From Chloroflexota bacterium (GTDB lineage Bacteria; Chloroflexota; Dehalococcoidia; UBA1127; JACQUN01), in contig JACQUN010000199.1 in NCBI GenBank assembly GCA_016210285.1, positions 1 through 21,233 of the forward strand: DNA of 21,233 nucleotides, in the 5' to 3' direction. Positions 1 to 7,780 of the stretch are shown here, in pieces (the stretch's first letter is position 1; each line of letters starts with the position of its first letter). The notes under the pieces were generated by a model. That model was not told where the DNA came from. It saw only the letters and a list, made by a program, of their open reading frames with translations, and ran no database searches. Position numbers and translations under genes: made by a program.

Positions 1-497
1 CCCTGGAGCCTTTCTACCCAGACCGCCTCGCCTCCCGTATCCTGGGCATGGGGGATGTCCTGTCTCTCATCGAGCGGGCTCAAGCCGAGGTGGAAGAGCA
101 GAAGGCCAAAGAGCTGGAGAAGAAGCTGCGCAAAGCGACCTTCGACCTCCAGGACTTCCTGGAACAGCTTCGCACCCTTCGCCGTATGGGATCCCTGACC
201 CAGCTTCTGGAGATGGTGCCAGGCTTCTCCCAGATGAAACACCGCCTCTCCGAGGCAGAGCTGGACGAGCGGCAGATCAAGCGGATTGAAGCCATCATCC
301 TCTCCATGACGCCAGCGGAGCGCCGCCACGTGGAGCTGCTGGATGGCTCCCGCAAGCGAAGGGTGGCGAGGGGGAGCGGCACCACGGTCCAAGAGGTGAA
401 TCAGCTTCTCAACCAGTTCCGTGACATGCAGCGGCTCATGAAACAGATGACCCACATGAAGGGACGCCGGGGCCTCCCGGGCATGCTGCGGATGTAG
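1..497 (+). CDS. ffh: Signal recognition particle protein Ffh, C-terminal part (5' end outside window)
   Basis: The reading frame is open from the left edge, and the residues before the first internal ATG (48) already match Ffh (LEPFYPDRLASRILGMGDVL), so this is the 3' end of a longer gene cut by the window, not a short gene. Ffh is the GTPase of the bacterial signal recognition particle. It binds 4.5S RNA and hydrophobic signal sequences on nascent chains and delivers ribosomes to FtsY at the membrane. Only the end of the G domain and the methionine-rich M domain are present. The motif SRKRRVARGSGTTVQEVN is the classic 4.5S RNA-binding helix pair, and the Met-rich stretches (LLEMVPGFSQMKH, then a tail with repeated Met) form the signal-peptide groove. 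It ends in a normal TAG. The NG GTPase domain cannot be checked here. Confidence 0.97.
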   Translation, partial: LEPFYPDRLASRILGMGDVLSLIERAQAEVEEQKAKELEKKLRKATFDLQDFLEQLRTLRRMGSLTQLLEMVPGFSQMKHRLSEAELDERQIKRIEAIILSMTPAERRHVELLDGSRKRRVARGSGTTVQEVNQLLNQFRDMQRLMKQMTHMKGRRGLPGMLRM

Positions 498-632
498 CGG
501 GGCCGTTCAGCGCCGCCAGCCCCTGCTCCCCCTTGATGTGCTCCACCAGGGAGCCAGCGCTCCTCCCCTCTGCAAGCGCCCTCTACCCTGGTATGACGCT
601 GGGCAGCATCATCGCTACCGCCCAGGATAGGC

Positions 633-638
633 TATAAT
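633..638 (+). promoter_or_regulatory. Candidate -10 element upstream of the kinase gene
   Basis: A perfect TATAAT lies 66 bases before the kinase start, in the 207-base gap after ffh. I see no good -35 hexamer 15-19 bases upstream, and the bases before it (GGC) do not make an extended -10. The rest of the gap (498-704) shows no clear terminator or small gene. Confidence 0.4.
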
Positions 639-704
639 CAGCCTGAGACCTCTGCAAGCTGCCCCCGCATACCAGCAAGGCGTTGAGTCGAAGGCGGCGA
701 TGCT

Positions 705-3047
705 ATGGGCCAACAGACCCAGGCCTCCCTTGGGCCGTATGCCATACAAGAGTCCCTGGGGACTACGGGGCTCGCCACGGTGTACCGGGCCCTGGACGCC
801 CAGGGACACCCGGTGGCAGTCAAGGTGCTGCGCAGCTACTTTGCCCAGGAGGTCGGCCTGGTTGAGGCGTTTTTCAAAGCACTGGATCCGGTGCGCCGTC
901 TGCGGCACCCCCTGATCCTTCCCCTTCTGGAGTGCAGCCAGGATGGTCAGACCTTCTGGCTCGTCACACCCTACGTCCCCTGGCGAACCCTTCGCGACCT
1001 CCTTCAGGGCAAGCCGCTGCCGCCTTCCACGGCCCTCCCCATCTTGCGGCAGGTGGGAGAGGCCCTGGACTATGCCCACGCCCAGGGTGTGCTCCACGGT
1101 GACCTGAAGCCCAGCAACGTGTTTGTGAGCGATGAAGGCCGGGTGCTGGTGGCAGACTTTGGCATGGCCGCCCTGGTGAAGGGCATCCATCCGCTCATGC
1201 GGAGCACCCTCAACACCCCGCTTCCAACGCACACAGCGCCAGAGCAGGCCCACGGGATCTCCTTGGAGCGTCGGTCGGACATCTACTCCCTTGGCACCCT
1301 GGCCTACGAGATGCTTACCGGCACCATCCCATTCTTTGCCGTTGGTGCGCCGGCAGTGCTCGCCAAGCAGCTCACCTCCAGACCGCCACCGCCGACCCAG
1401 TTCAACCCTGCGCTGTCCCCTGAGGTGGACAAGGTGGTCTTGCGTGCCCTGGCGCGCCGCCCCGAAGAGCGGCATGGAGTGGCGGGGGAGTTCGTCGCGG
1501 CCCTGCGGGATTCAATGGGCTCCCTGAGCGATGCGTCCACTGCGCCCTCCACCGCCGGCGGCGCAGGGGTGGGGCTGCCGCCAGCCGGTGTTCCAGGGCA
1601 GACACGCCTGTCCCCGGAGGCAGTGCCCAAGGACGCTGCCGCCCCTGAAGTCTCTTCGAGGCTGTGCCCCCTGTGTGACCAGGCCAACCCCACCGTGACA
1701 GCCGACTTTTGCTCCCGGTGCTGGGCCAGGCTAGACACCTACAAAGACCTGGCGCCCGAGGTGGCGGAGCGGCTTCGTCTCGGTCGGGCTCGGGCCAGGC
1801 GACTTCAGCGCATCCTTCAGCTCGCCGCCATAGCCACGGTGGCCCTTGGGGTCAGCCTCTTCGCCCTGTACCGAATCGTGGGCACCGCACCGCTGGTGCC
1901 TGCCCCGACATCCACTATCTCCTCGGATTCCGGCCCCGGGGAGTGGGCCATGTTTGGGCGCGACCCGGCACATACCGGATTCAGCCCCCAGGGGGCCGAC
2001 CTGCGCGGCCAGGCTCGCTGGGTCTTCCGGACGACTGAACCGCTCCTGGCATCCCCTGTAGTTGCTCGGGGCAGGGTCTTCCTGGCCACCGGCGACCGAA
2101 GAGTGGTGGCCCTGGAAGCCACCAATGGAACCCTGCTGTGGGAAACCCCGGTGACGGGCCCGGTGGACGCTTCCCCTGCGCTGGCCGATGGGCTGCTGTA
2201 CGTGGGCCTCCGAGACGGAAGACTGCTGGCCCTAGACGCTGAGACCGGCGCCATCCGCTGGAGCTTCAAGACGGGCAACCCCATTTTCTCCTCCCCCGTG
2301 GTTCACCGGGGCCTTCTCTACCTGAGCTCTTCCGACGGCTTCCTCTACGGCCTGGACGCCAGAACAGGGGAAAAACGCTGGGGCACTGAGATAGAGGGGT
2401 GGACCCTCTCGTCCCCGGTCGTGGGCGGCGGGGTCGTGGTGCCAGTGTCGGTGGACGGCCGGCTCTATGTGGTGGATGCCGTGAGCGGCCGGAAGCGCCT
2501 GAGCTATGACCTGGTGTACGGGGCCCAGAGCTCCCCAGCCTTCGCAGGCGACAGGCTCTTCATCGGCTCCATGGATGGCCGCATCCGGGCCATAGACTGG
2601 CGCAAGATAGAGTATCCCATGGAACGCGGGTGGATGCGGTTCCGCCTTCAGCTCTTTGTCTGGGGGGTTGTGAACAACGTTCCCCCACAAAAGGGCTTCC
2701 TCTGGCAAACCCTCCTTCCCAAAACAGCCATTGTGGGCTCACCTGCGGTGGTTGAAGACACCCTGTATGTGGGCGCCGCCAACGGGAAGCTCTACGCCCT
2801 GGATGGAAAGACCGGGAAGGAGCGGTGGGAGTTCGCCACCGGCGGGGCGATCGCCGGCGGTGCTTCTGTGGCGGGCGATGTGGTGTTCGTGGGGTCTGGC
2901 GATAGCAAGGTCTACGGGGTAAACCGCCACAGCGGGCAGCAGGTGTGGGAGTTCCTCACTCAGGGGCCGGTTATGACGACACCGGTGTTGGCCGGGGATA
3001 CACTGTACGTGGCGTCCCGTGACGGGACCCTGTATGCCCTCCGGTAG
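705..3047 (+). CDS. Transmembrane Ser/Thr protein kinase with zinc-ribbon-like motif and extracytoplasmic PQQ/BamB-type propeller
   Basis: 780 residues. The N-terminal Hanks-type kinase domain (about 12-270) keeps VAVK (Lys40), HGDLKPSN (131-138) and DFG (151-153), plus APEQ. The glycine loop (LGTTGLATVY, 18-27) is degenerate, the HRD arginine is Gly132, and by alignment the helix-C glutamate position is Ala59. A CPLC...CSRC zinc-ribbon-like motif (Cys321, 324, 336, 339) follows. An Arg-rich stretch then precedes one membrane helix (about 370-392), which puts the kinase inside and the rest outside. From Trp414 onward I count eight repeats of the PQQ/BamB type (for example DGLLYVGLRDGRLLALDAE). 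This is the layout of a one-protein receptor kinase in which a propeller senses a ligand and the kinase reports it; PknD of Mycobacterium is an analogy with a different propeller family. The start ATG has a modest AAGGCGG 7 bases upstream. Ligand and substrates are unknown. Confidence 0.93.
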   Translation: MGQQTQASLGPYAIQESLGTTGLATVYRALDAQGHPVAVKVLRSYFAQEVGLVEAFFKALDPVRRLRHPLILPLLECSQDGQTFWLVTPYVPWRTLRDLLQGKPLPPSTALPILRQVGEALDYAHAQGVLHGDLKPSNVFVSDEGRVLVADFGMAALVKGIHPLMRSTLNTPLPTHTAPEQAHGISLERRSDIYSLGTLAYEMLTGTIPFFAVGAPAVLAKQLTSRPPPPTQFNPALSPEVDKVVLRALARRPEERHGVAGEFVAALRDSMGSLSDASTAPSTAGGAGVGLPPAGVPGQTRLSPEAVPKDAAAPEVSSRLCPLCDQANPTVTADFCSRCWARLDTYKDLAPEVAERLRLGRARARRLQRILQLAAIATVALGVSLFALYRIVGTAPLVPAPTSTISSDSGPGEWAMFGRDPAHTGFSPQGADLRGQARWVFRTTEPLLASPVVARGRVFLATGDRRVVALEATNGTLLWETPVTGPVDASPALADGLLYVGLRDGRLLALDAETGAIRWSFKTGNPIFSSPVVHRGLLYLSSSDGFLYGLDARTGEKRWGTEIEGWTLSSPVVGGGVVVPVSVDGRLYVVDAVSGRKRLSYDLVYGAQSSPAFAGDRLFIGSMDGRIRAIDWRKIEYPMERGWMRFRLQLFVWGVVNNVPPQKGFLWQTLLPKTAIVGSPAVVEDTLYVGAANGKLYALDGKTGKERWEFATGGAIAGGASVAGDVVFVGSGDSKVYGVNRHSGQQVWEFLTQGPVMTTPVLAGDTLYVASRDGTLYALR

Positions 3048-3129
3048 GTCCCGACCGGCCGCGGATGGATGACCGACGCACGAGGCTGGGTGGACCTCCC
3101 GACAACTCAACTCATGAGGGTGTGAGAAG

Positions 3130-4230
3130 ATGGAGCTGGGGATCAGCGGGTTCCCAAAAGCCGGAAAGACGACGGTGTTCAATGCCCTGAGCCACGGTCG
3201 AGCCGCCACCGCGGCATATGTATCTGGGGCGATGAAACCCAATCTGGGGGTAGCGAAAGTCCCGGACCAGCGGCTGGACGCCCTGGCGACGCTTTTCAAG
3301 CCGCAGCGCATCGTCCCCGCTGAGGTGCGGTACGTGGACATCCCGGGTGCCGCGGAGGTGCTGGGGCGCGGCAGCGGGATTGCAGGGGAGTTCCTCAACC
3401 TCCTTCAGCGCTGCGATGCCCTGGTGCACGTGGTGCGCGCCTTCCAGGACCCGGCGGTCCCCTATCCCCTGGGCAGCGTGAACCCTGGACGAGACATCGC
3501 CAGCATGGACCTGGAACTGACCTTTGCCGACCTGGGGATCCTGGAGCGCCGCGTCCAGCGGTTGGAAGCTTCCCTCAAGGGGGCCAAGCCCCAGGAGCGT
3601 GCGCAGGTCCAGCAGGAGCAGCAGCTCCTGACGGGCATCAAGGCTGCCCTGGAACAGGACGTCCCCCTTCGAGAGCAGGAGCTTCCCGCCGAGGCGGTGA
3701 AGACCCTCGACAACTACCAGTTCCTTACGGCCAAACCCCTCCTGGTGGTGGTCAACCTGGGGGAGGAGCAGCTCCCCCAGACCCAGGCCCTGGAACGCGA
3801 GCTGGGGGCCAGGTTCGGGCGACGGGGCAAACAGGTCGTCGCCCTCTGTGGTAAGCTGGAGATGGACCTGACCCAGATGTCCGAGGAGGAGGAGAAGGAG
3901 TTTCGGGCCTCCCTGGGTATTGGGGAGTCTGGCCTCTCCAAAGTCATCCGGGTTTCCCATGCCCTGCTGGGCCTCATCTCTTTCTTCACCTTCGTCTCCA
4001 GCGAGGTCCGGGCCTGGACGGTAGCCCAGGACACCCCCGCGGTGAAGGCGGCAGGGAAGATCCACACCGACATGGAACGAGGGTTCATACGGGCCGAGGT
4101 GGTGCATTTCGAGGACCTGCACAGGTGCGGCTCTCTGGCAGAGGCCCGGAAGCAGGGCCTCCTCCGCCTAGAGGGCAAGACCTATCCGGTGAAAGACGGC
4201 GATGTTGTCACCTTCCTTTTCAACGTGTGA
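3130..4230 (+). CDS. ychF: Redox-regulated ATPase YchF (Obg-family, OLA1-like)
   Basis: 366 residues, full length for YchF, a universally conserved Obg-family P-loop protein that binds ATP better than GTP and associates with ribosomes. The G1 loop is GFPKAGKTT (7-15), where most homologues have GLPNVGKST. The G3 motif is DIPGAAEVLGRGSG. The G4 position reads VVNLGEE, giving the NxxE that replaces NKxD and explains the ATP preference. A helical insertion (LERRVQRLEASLKG and following) is the coiled-coil arm. The C-terminal TGS domain starts near VSSEVRAWTV and ends VTFLFNV. A GAGGG 9 bases before the ATG supports this start. The 82 bases after the kinase gene have no clear promoter, so it may be co-transcribed with it. 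Its final codons and stop are tandemly duplicated (see the repeat at 4215-4250). Confidence 0.97.
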   Translation: MELGISGFPKAGKTTVFNALSHGRAATAAYVSGAMKPNLGVAKVPDQRLDALATLFKPQRIVPAEVRYVDIPGAAEVLGRGSGIAGEFLNLLQRCDALVHVVRAFQDPAVPYPLGSVNPGRDIASMDLELTFADLGILERRVQRLEASLKGAKPQERAQVQQEQQLLTGIKAALEQDVPLREQELPAEAVKTLDNYQFLTAKPLLVVVNLGEEQLPQTQALERELGARFGRRGKQVVALCGKLEMDLTQMSEEEEKEFRASLGIGESGLSKVIRVSHALLGLISFFTFVSSEVRAWTVAQDTPAVKAAGKIHTDMERGFIRAEVVHFEDLHRCGSLAEARKQGLLRLEGKTYPVKDGDVVTFLFNV

Positions 4231-4250
4231 GGCCTTTTCAACGTGTGAGG
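4215..4250 (+). repeat. Perfect 18-bp tandem duplication across the ychF stop codon
   Basis: CCTTTTCAACGTGTGAGG occurs at 4215-4232 and again, identically, at 4233-4250. The first copy holds the last codons and TGA of ychF. Because 18 is a multiple of three, the second copy repeats the same codons and a second in-frame TGA downstream. No function is evident; it looks like a recent slippage or duplication event. Confidence 0.95.
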
Positions 4251-4357
4251 GATGATGCACTTCTCCGAAAACCCTATCTCCTGCATCCGCCTTCAGGCAG
4301 AGGCATCGTGCCACAGCCTTGAGGCTGCAATGTCCTGGAGAGCCCTGGGATAGCTCC

Positions 4358-5626
4358 ATGCAGAGGACCCCTCTCAGCTCGCCCACAAAGATTCGCCACG
4401 GCGTGGAACAGGGGATTGCTCTCTACATCCACATCCCCTTCTGCATGACCAGGTGCCCCTACTGCGACTTCAACACCTATGCCGGCATCGGCAGGCTTGT
4501 CCCATCGTATCTGGAAGCCCTGGCGCGTGAGATACAGGCATGGGGGGCGCTGCTGGCGCACCCCCCCGTCGCCACGGTGTTCCTGGGAGGCGGAACACCC
4601 TCCCTCCTCTCTCCCGACCAGTTGTCCAGCCTCCTCGAGGCGGTGTCAGGCGCATTCGGGGTGCAGGAGGGGGCTGAGCTCACCCTGGAAGCCAACCCGG
4701 ATGACGTGACCCTGGGGAAGCTGCAAGGTTTCGCCAGGGTGGGGGTCAACCGGTTGAGCCTGGGTGTTCAAAGCCTGGACCCTGCCCTTCTCCGGCTTCT
4801 GGGGCGGCGCCACGGCGCAGAACAGGCCGCGCAGGCCGTCCGCCTTGCCCAGCAGGCCGGCTTTGCAAACATCAGCCTGGACCTGATGTATGGCCTCCCG
4901 CATCAGTCCACGCAGCAGTGGCGCGCAACGCTCCGGCAGGCCGTGGCCATGCAGCCGCAGCACCTTTCTGCCTACTGCCTGACCCTCGAAGAGGGGACAC
5001 CGATGGAAGCGTCGGTGCGCCAGGGACTGCTGCCGGAGCCCGACCCCGACCTGGCAGCCGACATGTACCTGTTGGCCCAGGAGGAGCTGGGAAAGCACGG
5101 CTACCGACATTACGAGATCTCCAACTGGGCCCAGCCCGGCTTCGAGAGCCGCCACAACCTGACCTACTGGCGGAACCTCCCCTACCTGGGGGTCGGGCCC
5201 GGCGCTCACTCCTCTCTGGGGGGCTATCGCTTCTCTACCCTGGCTTCACCCTTCGAGTATGTCCGCCGGCTCCGGGGCTGGCGCGGCGAGCCGGTGTCGC
5301 CTGGGGTGCTCGACGAGGGGGTCCTTCGCGCCGTGCCCGTGGTCGAAGGTGTCGAGTTTATCCCTGAGTCCCTGGAGATGGGGGAGACGATGATGCTGGG
5401 CCTGCGCCTGGATGCCGGGGTGTCCCTGGAGGGGTTCCACCAGCGCTTTGGCCGAAGCCTTCTCCAGGTCTATGGGAAGATCGTGGAGGAGCTGGTGGGC
5501 CTGGGGCTGCTTGAGGTGGTCGCCGAAGGGGGAGAGGAGGCCAGGCTCCGCCTGAGCCCCAGGGGGCGACTCCTGGGCAACGAGGTCTTCGTCCGCTTTG
5601 TAGCTGAGGCCCAGCATGGCGGGTGA
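4358..5626 (+). CDS. hemW: Radical SAM heme chaperone HemW (coproporphyrinogen III oxidase-like)
   Basis: 422 residues. The radical-SAM cluster motif CMTRCPYC (Cys29, 33, 36) follows IALYIHIPF, the standard HemW opening. Further hallmarks are FLGGGTPSLL, EANPDD, NRLSLGVQS, GLPHQSTQQW, YCLTLEEGTPM, and the HemW-specific HNLTYWRNLPYLGVGPGAHS. HemW binds heme and hands it to acceptor proteins. It lacks the extra residues of true HemN oxidases, so the older annotation as coproporphyrinogen oxidase should be avoided. The C-terminal part (about 310-420) is the HemW winged-helix region. I chose ATG 4358, which has GGGA 7 bases upstream. A TTG at 4319 would add 13 unconserved residues. It follows ychF on the same strand after 127 bases. 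Confidence 0.95.
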   Translation: MQRTPLSSPTKIRHGVEQGIALYIHIPFCMTRCPYCDFNTYAGIGRLVPSYLEALAREIQAWGALLAHPPVATVFLGGGTPSLLSPDQLSSLLEAVSGAFGVQEGAELTLEANPDDVTLGKLQGFARVGVNRLSLGVQSLDPALLRLLGRRHGAEQAAQAVRLAQQAGFANISLDLMYGLPHQSTQQWRATLRQAVAMQPQHLSAYCLTLEEGTPMEASVRQGLLPEPDPDLAADMYLLAQEELGKHGYRHYEISNWAQPGFESRHNLTYWRNLPYLGVGPGAHSSLGGYRFSTLASPFEYVRRLRGWRGEPVSPGVLDEGVLRAVPVVEGVEFIPESLEMGETMMLGLRLDAGVSLEGFHQRFGRSLLQVYGKIVEELVGLGLLEVVAEGGEEARLRLSPRGRLLGNEVFVRFVAEAQHGG

Positions 5627-5768
5627 TCTGTCCGTGCGGGACCCCGCAAGCTGCCCCTGGCTCCCGCTATGGCGCCAGGCCGCGCGGCCAGCTCCCCGGT
5701 AGCCTCAGGCCATCCCTATGCAGCATGTGGTATCCTTAGCGGGTGGGAGAGAATCAACCGGGGGCAAC

Positions 5769-6179
5769 ATGAGGAAGGACAGGCAGAACGCACAGGCAAT
5801 GCAGGAGACTCTCGAAGTGTTGCTGCTGACCCTGGTCCGAGCCTACCATGACCCCTTGCGGCCAGCGGTGCGCGCCAAGGGACTGGATGAACGAGACCTG
5901 GCCTTTGAAGCCGACCTGCTGATCCCGGCAGAGGTGGAGATACCCGTCTACGCTACCCAGAAGCGCGGGTACATTCTCCGCCTCTTGCGAGGCATGGAGT
6001 CCAAAGAATGGGTTGAGCTGGAGGCGGCGCCGCCCTACGGGGTGTACCGCGTGATTCTGAAGGCTGCTGGGGAGGAGTATGCGAGGGCGCTGATGCGTCC
6101 CTGGTGGGTAAAGCTCCGGGAGGGTTGGCAGGCGCGCCTCCGCAAAGGCAGGGAGGAGAAGGCCAGGAAACCCTCCTGA
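5769..6179 (+). CDS. Unrecognised small protein, possibly winged-helix-like
   Basis: 136 residues that I cannot assign to a named family. After a charged N-terminus comes an amphipathic helix (LEVLLLTLVRAYHDPLRPAV), then a central part containing RGYILRLLRGMESKEWVELE and YGVYRVILKAAGEEYARALM, then a very basic tail (KLREGWQARLRKGREEKARK). The helix, short loop, beta-hairpin and helix order near 60-110 resembles a winged helix of the MarR/PadR sort, but this is inference from residue pattern only. ATG 5769 fits because GGGGG sits 4 bases upstream; an upstream ATG at 5718 would add 17 residues with no good ribosome site. A TGGTATCCT at 5728-5736 could be an extended -10. The gene lies alone between hemW and the glycolate oxidase promoter, on the same strand. 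Confidence 0.65.
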   Translation: MRKDRQNAQAMQETLEVLLLTLVRAYHDPLRPAVRAKGLDERDLAFEADLLIPAEVEIPVYATQKRGYILRLLRGMESKEWVELEAAPPYGVYRVILKAAGEEYARALMRPWWVKLREGWQARLRKGREEKARKPS

Positions 6180-6272
6180 ACAGGGCGGCTCCCCTCCTGC
6201 GGTGCCCCCTGGAGTAGATGGGCCGGGCGCTCCCTTTCTCTCACCGAAGCACCAGGGGTGGGGGTTGCAGCG

Positions 6273-6301
6273 TTGCCAAGCGCCGCACCTTGCCATATGA
6301 T
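6273..6301 (+). promoter_or_regulatory. Sigma70-type promoter of the glcDEF operon
   Basis: TTGCCA (6273-6278) is followed by a 17-base spacer and TATGAT (6296-6301); each hexamer matches consensus at five of six positions. Transcription would begin near 6308, about 20 bases before the proposed TTG start of glcD, with the ribosome site in between. I see no obvious operator palindrome in the promoter. Confidence 0.75.
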
Positions 6302-6315
6302 TGCCGCAAGGCTTT

Positions 6316-6321
6316 GGGAGG
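6316..6321 (+). promoter_or_regulatory. Ribosome binding site that sets the glcD start
   Basis: GGGAGG sits 6 bases before the TTG at 6328. The only other upstream in-frame start, TTG 6301, overlaps the -10 hexamer and so cannot be in the transcript. Confidence 0.75.
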
Positions 6322-6327
6322 CATCGG

Positions 6328-7779
6328 TTGGACCGGCGAAGGTTGCTGCGAGAGCTCCAGGCTGCGGTGGGGAAGCGGTTCGTCATCCACCGGCCAGAAG
6401 ACCTCCTGGTGTTCGAGGTGGACGGCTCGGTGGACCGAGCACTCCCTACCCTGGTGGTGCTCCCGGGTTCAACCCAGGAGGTAGCCAGGGTGGTCCGGAT
6501 TGCCCGCCGCTACGGCGTCCCGGTGGTTCCCCGAGGTGCCGGGACGGGCCTCAGCGGCGGGGCCGTCGCAGTGCAAGGAGGGATCCTGCTGTCCATGAAC
6601 CGCCTGCGGCGTATCCTCGCCATTGACCCCGAGAACCTGCTGGCGGTGGTGGAGGCCGGCGTGGTCAACATTGAGGTCTCCTATGCCGCTGCCAAACATG
6701 GCCTGTGCTATGCGCCGGACCCCTCCAGCCAGAAGGCCTGCACCATCGGCGGGAACGTGGCTGAGAACGCCGGAGGCCCTCACTGCCTGGCCTATGGGGT
6801 TACCGCGAACCATGTCCTGGGGCTGGAAGTGGTCCTGGCTGATGGCTCCATCGTCTGGTTCGGGGGCAGGACCAGGGAGAGCATCGGCTACGACCTGCGG
6901 GGCATCCTGGTGGGCTCGGAGGGCACGCTGGCGGTGGTGACCAAGGCAGTGCTGCGCCTGCTCCCCCTTCCCGAGGCAGTGAACACCCTCCTGGCCATCT
7001 TTCCAGAGATAGACCAGGCAGGCAACGCCGTCACCGCCATCATCGGCCGTGGAATTGTCCCGGCTGCCTTGGAGATGCTGGACCACCTGACCATCCAGGC
7101 AGTGGAGCCCGCCGTCCACGCTGGCTACCCGCAGGACGCGGGGGCGGTGCTTCTGGTGGAGGTGGCTGGCCTCCGAGAGGCAGTTGCAGAGGAGGCGGAA
7201 GAGGTGGAGGCGATACTCAGGCAGTGTGGAGCCACTGAGGTGCGGTCTGCTGAGGAGCCAGAAGCGAGGGAGCGGCTATGGGCTGGGCGCAAGGGCGCCC
7301 TCGGCGCTCTGGGGCGCCTTGCTCCCAACTACTACCTGTTGGACGGGGTCGTCCCCCGGACACGCATTCTGGAGGCGCTGCAACGCATCCGCATGGTCTC
7401 CCAGAAGCATGGCCTTCCCATTGCCAACGTCTTTCACGCCGGTGATGGAAACCTGCACCCCTGCGTCCTCTTTGACGAGCGAAAACCCGGAGAGCTCGCG
7501 AGAGCCAAGGAGGCCGGGGCGGAGACCCTGCGCATCTGCGTGGAGCTGGGTGGGACCCTTTCCGGCGAACATGGCATCGGCATCGAGAAGCAGGAGTACA
7601 TGTCGTGGGTTTTCTCTCCGGCGGACCTGGCCGCGATGGCGGCGCTGCGCCCAGCCTTTGGCGCCGAGGGGTTCCTGAATCCTGGCAAGGTGTTCCCCAC
7701 CGGCGCCTCCTGTGGGGAGGTCCCTCAGCAGGCCGCGATGAGCCGGCTGGGCCGAGACGCCTACGTAGAGAGTGGCTAG
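6328..7779 (+). CDS. glcD: Glycolate oxidase subunit GlcD (FAD-linked D-lactate/glycolate dehydrogenase family)
   Basis: 483 residues from a TTG start chosen for the GGGAGG six bases upstream and for its place just after the promoter. The N-terminal half is a PCMH-type FAD-binding domain with VVPRGAGTGLSGG (about 66-78) and IGGNVAENAGG. The C-terminal FAD-oxidase domain carries FHAGDGNLHP (369-378) and SGEHGIG (412-418), the GlcD hallmarks that hold FAD and the hydroxyacid substrate. It oxidises glycolate to glyoxylate and passes electrons, with GlcE and GlcF, to the respiratory chain at the membrane. Related D-lactate dehydrogenases share these motifs; the adjacent GlcE and GlcF and the nearby glyoxylate aminotransferase favour glycolate. 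Its TAG is 1 base from the proposed glcE start, so translation is likely coupled. Confidence 0.93.
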   Translation: MDRRRLLRELQAAVGKRFVIHRPEDLLVFEVDGSVDRALPTLVVLPGSTQEVARVVRIARRYGVPVVPRGAGTGLSGGAVAVQGGILLSMNRLRRILAIDPENLLAVVEAGVVNIEVSYAAAKHGLCYAPDPSSQKACTIGGNVAENAGGPHCLAYGVTANHVLGLEVVLADGSIVWFGGRTRESIGYDLRGILVGSEGTLAVVTKAVLRLLPLPEAVNTLLAIFPEIDQAGNAVTAIIGRGIVPAALEMLDHLTIQAVEPAVHAGYPQDAGAVLLVEVAGLREAVAEEAEEVEAILRQCGATEVRSAEEPEARERLWAGRKGALGALGRLAPNYYLLDGVVPRTRILEALQRIRMVSQKHGLPIANVFHAGDGNLHPCVLFDERKPGELARAKEAGAETLRICVELGGTLSGEHGIGIEKQEYMSWVFSPADLAAMAALRPAFGAEGFLNPGKVFPTGASCGEVPQQAAMSRLGRDAYVESG

Positions 7780-7780
7780 C

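Noticed and set aside
1..497. Ffh as a truncated gene
   Set aside because: The frame is open through the left edge with matching Ffh residues, so the cut is the window boundary and not a pseudogene.
3112..4122. Long open frame antisense to ychF
   Set aside because: YchF motifs are intact on the plus strand, and the antisense translation is Leu/Gly/His-rich noise.
4314..4327. CAGCCT/AGGCTG pair before hemW
   Set aside because: The loop is only two bases, too small for a stable hairpin, and no T-run follows.
4319..4357. TTG start for hemW at 4319
   Set aside because: It adds 13 unconserved residues; ATG 4358 has a ribosome site and the family opening follows soon after.
5678..5689. GGCCGCGCGGCC palindrome between hemW and the next gene
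   Set aside because: A 12-base GC palindrome is expected by chance in GC-rich sequence, and it has no terminator tail or repeat partner that I can see.
6301..6327. Upstream TTG start for glcD
   Set aside because: It overlaps the -10 hexamer TATGAT and has no ribosome site, whereas TTG 6328 has GGGAGG six bases upstream.
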